Below are positions 32,549-38,224 of a stretch of DNA of 38,539 bases, piece by piece. Within the stretch, counting starts at the first letter, position 1. Each line of letters opens with the position of its first letter. Made by a program: the position numbers and the translations under genes. The notes under the pieces are model-generated. The model saw only the letters and a list, made by a program, of their open reading frames with translations. It was not told the origin of the DNA and did no database searches. Source of the DNA: a virus; IMG/VR virus record IMGVR_UViG_3300007734_000667, positions 1 through 38,539 of that record, one strand, 5' to 3'.

Positions 32549-33151
32549 CTAGTCCTCCTCCTCGCCGCTTGCGACACTGACCGGGCCACGGCAATCCTCG
32601 TCCGGGCAAGTCAGCGTGCGCCCTTCCGCCCACTTCGCCGTGGTGCGGAACACGAACCCGCACTCCGAGCACTCGCACTTGAGCATGCGCGTCGTCTGCT
32701 TCTTCTTCTTGGCAGCAAGCGCCAGCCCGTCCGCACTCGGGTAGTCACCGAGGGACTGCGCGAGCAATGCGTACTCAGTACGCAAAGCCGCACCGGGCAC
32801 GCTCGCTTTCGGGTCATTGACATAACCCATGCAGAAGAACGCGCGCTGGAACATTTTGCCGTGCCCGCCCTTGCAGTCGAGCGCAGCGTGAATCAACTCG
32901 TGCCCGAGGATAGACAGGACATCGATAGCGTCGTGGATATCCACGCGCACGGTAATCTCGTTGATGCCGTCCGCACTAGCAGCGCGCGCCCACGTCTGCC
33001 CGCCAGTGCGCGTGCGCATCCCACCCGACGGCCAGCCCACGCCGATGCGCACTTCCGGCACGGACAAGTCAGTGCGACTGAACATTACCGTCCGCAACTC
33101 CGTGGCCGCAGCCTGTAGCCACTCCTCGCGCGTCTCGAACAACGTAGCCAT
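32549..33151 (-). CDS. SprT-like zinc metalloprotease
   Basis: The 200-residue protein has the zincin motif HELIH (84-88) followed by GGHGKMFQRAF (95-105), as in SprT/Spartan proteases. A C-terminal zinc ribbon follows (CECSECGFVF...CPDEDC). SprT-family enzymes cut proteins cross-linked to or trapped on DNA. AGGAGAGG before the ATG at 33149-33151 sets the start. A longer reading from 33220 begins inside a perfect hairpin and is rejected. It is the first gene of the SprT, MoxR, VWA-like group. Confidence 0.85.
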   Translation of the reverse strand: MATLFETREEWLQAAATELRTVMFSRTDLSVPEVRIGVGWPSGGMRTRTGGQTWARAASADGINEITVRVDIHDAIDVLSILGHELIHAALDCKGGHGKMFQRAFFCMGYVNDPKASVPGAALRTEYALLAQSLGDYPSADGLALAAKKKKQTTRMLKCECSECGFVFRTTAKWAEGRTLTCPDEDCRGPVSVASGEEED

Positions 33152-33183
33152 ATAGGTGCCTCTCCTATCTGCGCCCAATCCGG

Positions 33184-33228
33184 CGCGCGCCATGCTTGAC
33201 GGGAGGCAATCGTCAAGCATGGCGCGCG
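33184..33228 (-). terminator. Long GC-rich hairpin between early units
   Basis: An 18-bp perfect inverted repeat (starting CGCGCGCCATGCTTGACG at 33184) with loop GGAGGCAAT lies between the 33248 gene and the SprT-like gene. It would stop or reduce leftward transcription, or protect an mRNA end. No T-run follows. A GTTTACAC word lies 18 bases to its right. Confidence 0.7.
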
Positions 33229-33247
33229 ACGTACTGCCGCGCCGCGT

Positions 33248-33499
33248 TTACACGCGCTCGACGGATAGTTCCTCGTCTCTCAACTCGCAACCGAGAGATG
33301 CGTATGCGTGATGCGCTCCGCCCATGAACCACGAGATATTCGATGCTGGTGTGTCAGGCAGGAACCGGCGCTCCACGCTCGTTGGCAATCCCCCGTCGCG
33401 CTCGATGATTGCTCTCCACACCAGCGCATGACCGGGTTTCACACTGTTCATCAGCCCAGCGTTGCGCACCAGCATGCGCACATCCTTAGCCGTGATCAT
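33248..33499 (-). CDS. Small early protein of unknown function
   Basis: AAGGAGGGCGAG directly before ATG (33497-33499) gives a strong start. The 83-residue product begins MITAKDVRMLVRNAGLMNSV and has HALVWRAIIERDGGLPTSVE, then ISWFMGGAHHAYASLG. It looks like a small helical DNA- or protein-binding domain. Family unknown. The stop codon sits at the edge of a GTTTACAC word (33246). Confidence 0.7.
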   Translation of the reverse strand: MITAKDVRMLVRNAGLMNSVKPGHALVWRAIIERDGGLPTSVERRFLPDTPASNISWFMGGAHHAYASLGCELRDEELSVERV

Positions 33500-33509
33500 C
33501 TCGCCCTCC

Positions 33510-33605
33510 TTAGAACGCGCCAGCGTACAGCCCGCAGAGCAGCACGCCCATGAACACGATGAACCCGAAGAAGAACACTTGTGCCAACTCGACAACCTTA
33601 CGCAT
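33510..33605 (-). CDS. 31-residue membrane peptide
   Basis: ATG at 33603-33605 with AGGAGAGGG upstream. The product is MRKVVELAQVFFFGFIVFMG plus VLLCGLYAGAF, a single hydrophobic span with a short basic start. It overlaps the stop of the HTPGPW gene by 8 bases. Tiny early membrane peptides of this kind can act in superinfection exclusion or host takeover; here there is only position and sequence type. Confidence 0.6.
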   Translation of the reverse strand: MRKVVELAQVFFFGFIVFMGVLLCGLYAGAF

Positions 33606-33915
33606 TACGCGCGCCCTCTCCTGTAGCCTTAGCGATGGCGGCGTCAATCTCATCGAAAATCTGCCATCCGTCCGATTCGCCCACAGCGTCCTCGATGCAC
33701 TCGCGCGCACGAATCAGCGCCGCCAGTAGGTCGGGCGCTGCTGCGATGAGACGGGCGTTGGCCTCGTCCGTCGCCTCGTCATCCCCCCCAATGCCGGGGT
33801 ACATCGCGCATACCCACGTATCATCAGAGCCGATTAGAACTTCTGTGCCAGCGGGCCGCAGGATTTCCCGCGAATGGCCGATGACGTGGTAGCCCCACGG
33901 CCCCGGTGTGTGCAT
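33598..33915 (-). CDS. HTPGPW-family phage protein
   Basis: The 105-residue protein begins MHTPGPWGYHVIG and ends with EANARLIAAAPDLLAAL and a helix. This is a very common small phage protein with an N-terminal HTPGPW and C-terminal ANARLIAAAPDLL. Its function is unknown despite its breadth. The start overlaps the previous stop (TAATG). It serves as a family marker more than a functional clue. Confidence 0.85.
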   Translation of the reverse strand: MHTPGPWGYHVIGHSREILRPAGTEVLIGSDDTWVCAMYPGIGGDDEATDEANARLIAAAPDLLAALIRARECIEDAVGESDGWQIFDEIDAAIAKATGEGARNA

Positions 33916-34160
33916 TACGCTGCCTCATTTCCGCGCGCGCTCCCGCACGCCTTCAGGAACCGCGTCATATCGAAGTTGGGGTTAGCCTCGCGGAACATCT
34001 CCGCGAGCGCGTACTGGACTTCCTCGATTGCGCACTCGATACCTTGACGGTACGCGCGCTCACCCTCGCGGAAGTTGTCGGCGTAGTGATACGCGCGCTC
34101 GGCAGCATCGCGCAGCGCGTCGGCGCTTGCGACCATGTGCTGACGTGTAAACCTAGCCAT
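33915..34160 (-). CDS. Conserved small phage protein (MARFTRQHMVA type)
   Basis: The 81-residue product starts MARFTRQHMVASADALRDAA and ends NPNFDMTRFLKACG. I recall the MARFTRQHxxAxADALR...F-x-x-x-RFLxAC pattern from phage proteins that often sit near SSB and helicase genes. It is helical throughout. A GTGTAAAC word (34145-34152) lies within its first codons. Confidence 0.8.
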   Translation of the reverse strand: MARFTRQHMVASADALRDAAERAYHYADNFREGERAYRQGIECAIEEVQYALAEMFREANPNFDMTRFLKACGSARGNEAA

Positions 34161-34199
34161 ACCCTAGCCTCCCTTACATGCGCGCCATCGTTGCTCCGG

Positions 34200-34242
34200 C
34201 GCGCGGGGCACTGGCGGGAGCCTATCGCCAGCACCCCGCGCG
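34200..34242 (-). terminator. GC-rich hairpin after 34263 gene
   Basis: CGCGCGGGG and CCCCGCGCG pair, followed by a 2-base internal mismatch and CTGGCG with CGCCAG, enclosing a 9-base loop. It lies directly after the stop of the 53-residue gene and can end or attenuate the leftward early transcript. The rest of the 100-base gap holds nothing else I can identify. Confidence 0.65.
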
Positions 34243-34262
34243 GCGTAGCAGCCGCGCTCGCC

Positions 34263-34424
34263 CTACTTGTAGGCGTTCACTCCAACCTTGATGTTGGTGC
34301 CCGGAATCAGGGCGTTACCGTGCGTGCTCGCAACGATGCGGGACTTCCCGCTCGACGACATACCCTCGTCGCCGTCCAGCGCGAACCGGATCACGACCTC
34401 GTTACCCTCGACAGTGATGTTCAT
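34263..34424 (-). CDS. 53-residue early protein
   Basis: GGGAGG seven bases ahead of the ATG at 34422-34424 sets the start. The product is MNITVEGNEVVIRFALDGDE and then SSSGKSRIVASTHGNALIPG, ending KVGVNAYK. It is a small beta-type domain, with strands ITVEGNEVVIRF and SRIVAST. I recall similar small proteins in other phages, but without a function. Longer readings from 34520 start in low-quality sequence. Confidence 0.7.
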   Translation of the reverse strand: MNITVEGNEVVIRFALDGDEGMSSSGKSRIVASTHGNALIPGTNIKVGVNAYK

Positions 34425-34445
34425 AGCAGTACCTCCCACGCTATA

Positions 34446-34464
34446 GACTGTGACCACCACAGTC
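34446..34464. promoter_or_regulatory. Inverted repeat upstream of the 53-residue gene
   Basis: GACTGTG and CACAGTC flank ACCAC, giving a 7-bp inverted repeat 20 bases upstream of the gene's ATG, next to a TATAGC on the minus strand. A GTTTACAC word lies 18 bases further. It may be an operator or a leader hairpin. Confidence 0.4.
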
Positions 34465-34509
34465 GCGCTAGGCGTGCGAGCGTTTACACTCACACGCCCC
34501 GCGCGCACC

Positions 34510-34629
34510 CTAGTGGACACACCGCTGGCACACGTACCACAGATTGCCAGCAGGACGACCGGGCCACTGAACCTCGCGCATCAACGCGCCCTCGACTTCA
34601 CGCCGACAACTACCACAGAACATGGTCAC
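34510..34629 (-). CDS. 39-residue zinc-ribbon protein
   Basis: GTG at 34627-34629 lies six bases after GGAGG; the ATG two codons on is less well placed. The product reads TMFCGSCRREVEGALMREVQ and ends NLWYVCQRCVH. Two CxxC pairs make a complete zinc ribbon. It is the first gene behind the strongest early promoter candidate. Confidence 0.75.
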   Translation of the reverse strand: MTMFCGSCRREVEGALMREVQWPGRPAGNLWYVCQRCVH

Positions 34630-34656
34630 TGATTGCCTCCCCTCGACCATGATGCA

Positions 34657-34685
34657 ATAGTAGCACCATGGCTTACACTTGTCAA
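34657..34685 (-). promoter_or_regulatory. Leftward promoter candidate
   Basis: On the minus strand TTGACA (34685-34680) and TACTAT (34662-34657) are separated by exactly 17 bases. The expected start is about 20 bases upstream of the zinc-ribbon GTG. The spacer holds GTGTAAGC, one base different from the genome-wide GTGTAAAC word. This is the best consensus-like promoter I see in the early arm. Confidence 0.6.
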
Positions 34686-34694
34686 GTGAAGATT

Positions 34695-35048
34695 CTAGAA
34701 CTTCTCGACCTGCGCGACCGCGACTGAACGATCCGCGAGCCCGTTCCACGATCGCGCAATCTTCCGCGCCCGCGCTGCGCGTGCGCGATCCTCGGCATTG
34801 TGGCGCTCGGCACGTACTGCCTCGCGCGCCTCGCGTGCCTTAGCCTCAGGCGTGATGATCCGCCCGCGCGTAGGCTTCACCGCCTCGCCGTTGACATAAA
34901 GAGTTCCCGGCGCGACTACGCGATCCCACACGATCCGTTTTGCGTGCGCGCGCGATGAACCCGCGCCCCGCTTAGCCTCGCGCTTCAGCATCGTCCCATG
35001 GTCGCGCGCAAGCGCTTCCCATGGGCGCAATGCGCCCTCTGTGAACAT
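34695..35048 (-). CDS. Basic Arg/Ala-rich early protein
   Basis: GGAGGAGGCATT right before ATG (35046-35048) gives a strong start. The 117-residue product is strongly basic, with a long Ala/Arg/Glu helix (AKAREAREAVRAERHNAEDRA) and segments RIVWDRVVAPGTLYVNG and GRIITPEA. DNA or RNA binding is likely by charge. No family is recognised. A RAARARKIARSW stretch near the end is echoed in the next gene. Confidence 0.7.
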   Translation of the reverse strand: MFTEGALRPWEALARDHGTMLKREAKRGAGSSRAHAKRIVWDRVVAPGTLYVNGEAVKPTRGRIITPEAKAREAREAVRAERHNAEDRARAARARKIARSWNGLADRSVAVAQVEKF

Positions 35049-35060
35049 AATGCCTCCTCC

Positions 35061-35135
35061 GAACAGCCGTTCCGAACAGCCGTTCTAGACGGCGCGCCAG
35101 TGTAAACAATGACGCGCGCGGTAGAACGTCCGTTC
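35061..35135. repeat. Three GAAC-N4-GTTC palindromes upstream of early genes
   Basis: GAACAGCCGTTC occurs at 35061-35072 and again at 35074-35085, 13 bases apart. GAACGTCCGTTC lies at 35124-35135, within TAGAACGTCCGTTCTA. A GTGTAAAC word sits between at 35100-35107. They precede the ribosome site of the 34695 gene and look like operators of the same family as the array at 35.5 kb. Confidence 0.75.
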
Positions 35136-35260
35136 TAGTCGGCTAGGTCGGCCTCGTACTCTGCGACATAACGCCACGTCGCAGCGATCTCTCGTGCCCG
35201 TGCCCGCATCGCGGGAGTGATGCGTCCCTTGCGGGTGGCGGCTTGGATCATCGCGTTCAT
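35135..35260 (-). CDS. 41-residue basic protein
   Basis: GGAGGAAACG before the ATG at 35258-35260 is a good ribosome site. The product starts MNAMIQAATRKGRITPAMRA and ends in REIAATWRYVAEYEADLAD. The helix RARAREIAATW resembles the C-terminal end of the next gene. The stop overlaps a GAAC-N4-GTTC palindrome. It is the first gene of the early arm after the repeat region. Confidence 0.6.
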   Translation of the reverse strand: MNAMIQAATRKGRITPAMRARAREIAATWRYVAEYEADLAD

Positions 35261-35505
35261 CGTTTCCTCCGATTGCCTCCGGGGTTCGGGGTTCGTTCCC
35301 CTCACCTCATGTACGTAGTATGCCATGAGCCCATAAGCCCCACAAGTAGTTATTGTCAAGTTAGGGGCGTTTTAACATGATGTTTACAATGTAAAATATC
35401 CGGGGCTTGGTGACTGGTTATGGTTGACACTTGTTTCTTTGTGTGGTAGGCGGTGTGGTTACATAACGGGCGGCACACACTTCGCCGTTACGCGCAACTC
35501 TCACG
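35261..35505. other. Non-coding leader region of the early arm
   Basis: The 245 bases hold no convincing gene. On the minus strand TTGACA near 35353-35358, with TTATGG 17 bases on, or TTGTGG with CATACT closer in, are weak promoter options for the early genes. ATGTTTACAATGTAAAATAT at 35381-35400 is AT-rich and palindrome-like, with near matches to GTTTACAC. A plus-strand TTGACA lies at about 35422 without a clear -10. Confidence 0.4.
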
Positions 35506-35759
35506 CTAACGTGCGCGTTAGAGCATATGTTCTAAACTAGAACATGTGTTCTAAACTAGAACGGATGTTCTGAAACCGAACGCATGTTCTAAATCAGAAC
35601 TAATGTTCTAAACCCTAACCTTGACGTGCGCGTGAGGGCGCGGCAAGTTTGTGTGTCAAAACGCGGTAGAACGCATGTTCTACTCAAACCCTGACGTAAG
35701 CGTTAGAACGTGCGTTCTAAATAACCTGTCGCTAGAACAAATGTTTAGAACATATGTTC
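35506..35759. repeat. Palindrome array: 19-bp-phased GAAC-N4-GTTC boxes with a second motif
   Basis: Nine boxes of the form GAAC-N4-GTTC start at 35521 (first half GAGC), 35540, 35559, 35578, 35597, 35669, 35706, 35735 (last half GTTT) and 35748. The first five are exactly 19 bases apart, and TCTAAA usually follows. A second palindrome family of about 16 bp, near CTAACGTGCGCGTTAG, lies at 35506, 35621 and 35691. The first and third of these share their last base with a GAAC box. Nearly all boxes fit the Gram-positive LexA pattern GAACRNRYGTTC. Phased, clustered sites in a non-coding stretch suggest an operator or origin iterons. Confidence 0.85.
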
Positions 35760-35820
35760 GTTGTCCCAAAAATTTACACGACATATTTTGCGAACTTGCC
35801 CTTGTCACATGTCAACAAGT
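35760..35820. other. AT-rich stretch beside the palindrome array
   Basis: A run of low-GC DNA (CCCAAAAATTTACACGACAT and following ATTTTG) lies between the GAAC boxes and the CACAGTT repeats. Next to phased repeats such a stretch could be an unwinding element of an origin. It contains ATTTACAC, one base from the genome-wide word. The plus-strand frame across it (35651-36013) is not convincing as a gene. Confidence 0.4.
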
Positions 35821-36023
35821 AACTGTGACGCAAGTGTGCTCGTCACAGTTCATCACACTTCCCGTCACAGTTCGTGGGCTAGTTACTAGACATAACGAAG
35901 TGTGCAAGTGTGATTCCCTATACTCGTGGAATCACAGCACAGTTCGTGAGAGGTTTTTCTTTGAAGTGATTGGAGGTGGCACACAACTTCGTTGTTGTGT
36001 GTGTGCCGCCTAGGAAGTGTGAA
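35821..36023. repeat. CACAGTT/CACACTT repeats and second copy of the two-part element
   Basis: AACTGTGACG (35821) pairs with CGTCACAGTT (35841), which recurs at 35863. CATAACGAAGTGTG (35891-35904) is the inverse of a word in the helicase gene. TGTGATTCC (35909) pairs with GGAATCACA (35928) around CTATACTCGT. CACAACTTCGTTGTTGTG (35982-35999) forms a hairpin with flanking GGC and GCC. Two 18-bp words here are identical to those at 26467 and 26532. The region is non-coding. Confidence 0.8.
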
Positions 36024-36061
36024 GACGAAGTGTGACGGAACAGTTCCCGTCACACTTCGTC
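36024..36061 (-). terminator. Hairpin over terS stop codon
   Basis: A 15-bp arm starting GACGAAGTGTGACGG pairs with 36047-36061, enclosing AACAGTTC. The terS stop codon lies in the right arm. It probably ends leftward transcription from terS, so the repeat region behind it would stay free of read-through. The same CACACTTCGT word recurs in the neighbouring repeats. Confidence 0.65.
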
Positions 36062-36490
36062 GATAAGGCTCTGCCTCAGTGCCTTGATGTCTTCGATGCT
36101 TGTTCCCTCTGGAATCTGGAGGGTAACTTGCCGTGCATCGACTAGTGGTTCGCGGAACTCGGGGAACCTCTTGGCTAGAAGGTTGAGAGCGGCAACTGCT
36201 GCGCCAAGCGTCTTGGGGCCACCCTCTCGGGCTTCCCTGACAATCTCTACACATTCGTTGATAATGTACTCAACGCTGCCGACGTTCCGTTCAAACGCTT
36301 CCTTTGTAGCAGCGGCTAGACGCTCCTTGACCAGCGGAGCCTTCTCGATGCGCTGGGCAACGATGGTGATCTGGTGGGCGTCTTGTACCTGCCCGCCAGC
36401 AGCCCTGTACGCGGCGGAAGGCTTCATCCCTTCAAGCCGTGCCTGAACGTATCGCTCTTGGAGTGGAGTGAGTTTAAGTCGCTTCGACAT
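36050..36490 (-). CDS. terS: Terminase small subunit
   Basis: The 146-residue protein begins SKRLKLTPLQERYVQARLEG, with an N-terminal helix-turn-helix (GMKPSAAYRAAGGQ), a central helical coil and a C-terminal beta segment (RQVTLQIPEGTSIEDIKALR). This is the layout of small terminases that recognise the packaging site. It lies beside terL but points the other way, which is unusual. No ribosome site precedes the ATG; instead TGTTAGATT, an extended -10, ends six bases ahead of it, so the mRNA is probably leaderless. Confidence 0.85.
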   Translation of the reverse strand: MSKRLKLTPLQERYVQARLEGMKPSAAYRAAGGQVQDAHQITIVAQRIEKAPLVKERLAAATKEAFERNVGSVEYIINECVEIVREAREGGPKTLGAAVAALNLLAKRFPEFREPLVDARQVTLQIPEGTSIEDIKALRQSLIDEV

Positions 36491-36535
36491 GGTTTAAATC
36501 TAACACTTTCAGTGTAAACCTGCTACAGTTCTTCT
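36491..36535. promoter_or_regulatory. Divergent leaderless promoter pair between terS and terL
   Basis: On the plus strand TG-C-TACAGT (36521-36529) ends six bases before the terL ATG. On the minus strand TG-T-TAGATT (36505-36497) ends six bases before the terS ATG. Each is an extended -10 (TGN-TANNNT) at the distance expected for a transcript starting at the ATG. GTGTAAAC (36512-36519) lies between them and would touch both if bound. No good -35 is visible. Confidence 0.55.
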
Positions 36536-37930
36536 ATGGCGACACTCACGAAAGAGGCTTCGATTGCAGCCCTAGACCGGCTGCTCTGCGAAAAGTCGTT
36601 TGTCGAGTTCCTTTCCTATATCAAAGTTCGCTCAGACGATCCGTACAATCCCGGTGCTGTCCCTTGGAAGAACTGGGACTACCTCATTGAGCGGGCTGAG
36701 GCGTGGGCTGAGGGGAAGTCTGAAGTCATCCTCAAGGCACGGCAGTTGGGAATGACGTGGCTGTTCGCTGCCTACGCTGACTGGTGCGCTCGGAACGGGA
36801 AGGCTGTCGGTGCCTTCTCCGCTGGTCAGGTAGAGTCTCGTGCCATCCTTGACCGCGTTCGGTACATCGAGGAGATGCTGCCTAAGCACCTTCAGTCTGG
36901 CGCTACTATCCGGTCTGACGACGCTACGTACCCGTCCGGTGGTTCTATTAGGGTCTTCCCGTCCACGGAACACGCCGGTATCTCCTTTACCTTCCAAGTC
37001 GTAGCGTTCGACGAGGCGCACTTCCACCCGTACGGCGCGCAGAACTACGCTGCTGTCCGGCCTACGCTTTCTGCCGGTGGTCAGTTCCTTATGTTCTCGA
37101 CCGCCGACCCGACGCTTGGCCCCAACGGATTCTTCCACGATATGTACTGGGCGTCGGAGCGCGGGGAGACGCCGTACACCTCTGTCTTCATTCCTTGGAA
37201 CGCCCGCCCCGGACGCGACGAGGAATGGCTTGCTCGTGAGAAAGCAGCGTTTACAGGACTGCCGGAGGAGTTCGATGCTTATTACCCGTCTACTCCAGAG
37301 TCTGCATTCGTCGCTCGGTCTGGTCTGGTCTTTCCTCAATTCTCTACGCTCAAGCACGTCAAACCCGCTGCTACTCCTCTTAGTGATTGCCGACGAGTCG
37401 TGGCAGGGGTTGACTTCGGAGGTGGTGACCCTACTGCGGTCGTCATCCTTGGACTCGACGCCGAACAGCGAGTCCATCAGTACGCCGAGTTTTACAAGCG
37501 AGGAAGCGTCGGAGTAGACCAGATTGGCGAGTTCCTCTGCCAGTTCCCAGTCGATGCCGTCATGTGCGACCCGTCGCAGCAGACTTCTATCGCCACTCTT
37601 GTAGGGACGTACAACCTCCCAGCCCGCAAGGGAGATAACCGGCGTGGCAACGGTCTTGGCCTTCTTGCCTTCCTCTTGGATAACGAACGGCTAACTATCG
37701 AACCGTCGAACATCCATTCCATCCAAGAGTTCCCCGGCTACCGCTGGGCCAACCGTACCGACCCTAACGACAAGACACGTTATGCAACGGCTACCCCGGT
37801 CAACAACCACGCCGACGCCATGGACGCCCGCAGGTACGCCGTCGCTGAGATTCTGGCAATGCTCATGCCGCGTAAGCAGATGCCTCGCCGTACACTATCT
37901 GGAACCCCGTTGAGTAGGAGTGCTGTTTAA
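36536..37930 (+). CDS. terL: Terminase large subunit
   Basis: The 464-residue motor has Walker-A-like LKARQLGMTW (about 66-75), Walker B VVAFDEAHFH (about 156-165) and an MFSTAD coupling segment. The nuclease domain has GVDFGGGDPTAVV, MCDPSQQTS and the C-terminal NNHADAMDARRYA, which supply the conserved Asp residues for two metals. It packages DNA into the procapsid and cuts it. It opens the late arm, with no ribosome site but an extended -10 just upstream. The packaging type cannot be told from sequence alone, though the permuted map fits headful cutting. Confidence 0.93.
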   Translation: MATLTKEASIAALDRLLCEKSFVEFLSYIKVRSDDPYNPGAVPWKNWDYLIERAEAWAEGKSEVILKARQLGMTWLFAAYADWCARNGKAVGAFSAGQVESRAILDRVRYIEEMLPKHLQSGATIRSDDATYPSGGSIRVFPSTEHAGISFTFQVVAFDEAHFHPYGAQNYAAVRPTLSAGGQFLMFSTADPTLGPNGFFHDMYWASERGETPYTSVFIPWNARPGRDEEWLAREKAAFTGLPEEFDAYYPSTPESAFVARSGLVFPQFSTLKHVKPAATPLSDCRRVVAGVDFGGGDPTAVVILGLDAEQRVHQYAEFYKRGSVGVDQIGEFLCQFPVDAVMCDPSQQTSIATLVGTYNLPARKGDNRRGNGLGLLAFLLDNERLTIEPSNIHSIQEFPGYRWANRTDPNDKTRYATATPVNNHADAMDARRYAVAEILAMLMPRKQMPRRTLSGTPLSRSAV

Positions 37931-38224
37931 ATGGACGAGAGGAAGCCGCAGACTGGTGATCGCCGGTTTGCCTGTCAGTGTGGTGGTCATTTCTTTGATG
38001 GCAACGTGGCAATGGCTCACACCCTTATGGGGCACGAAGCCGTCCTAGAGCGGTACAGCAACGGAGACTGGCGATACCACCCACAGCCTATCGCTGAATA
38101 CCTCGTAGAAATGCTGGAACCCCGGCTGGGAGGTGAGGGCATGGAGGAATACGTCCTCCGCCTAGAGAAAATGGCGGCCAACGCTGAGCACGAAACCGTC
38201 CGGATGACGAGGAGCAATAACTAA
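37931..38224 (+). CDS. Zinc-finger-like protein
   Basis: The 97-residue product starts right after the terL stop. It contains FACQCGGHFFDGNVAMAH and TLMGH, a C-x-C/H-x4-H-type finger, then an acidic amphipathic C-terminal helix (MEEYVLRLEKMAANAEHE). It may be a packaging or head accessory. The stop overlaps the next start (TAATG). Confidence 0.75.
   Translation: MDERKPQTGDRRFACQCGGHFFDGNVAMAHTLMGHEAVLERYSNGDWRYHPQPIAEYLVEMLEPRLGGEGMEEYVLRLEKMAANAEHETVRMTRSNN

Noticed and set aside
31243-32580. Plus-strand open frame (445 residues) across the MoxR gene
   Set aside because: It is the shadow of the well-supported AAA ATPase gene, which has all its motifs on the minus strand.
32549-33220. Longer SprT-like protein from 33220
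   Set aside because: The extra start lies in the 18-bp hairpin. AGGAGAGG supports the ATG at 33151.
35506-35620. CRISPR array because of regular spacing
   Set aside because: The units are 19 bp with palindromic boxes and spacers of only about 7 bases. No cas gene is near.
35651-36013. Plus-strand frame of 120 residues in the repeat region
   Set aside because: It runs through the palindromes and hairpins, has an odd Cys/Val/Thr composition and no ribosome site.
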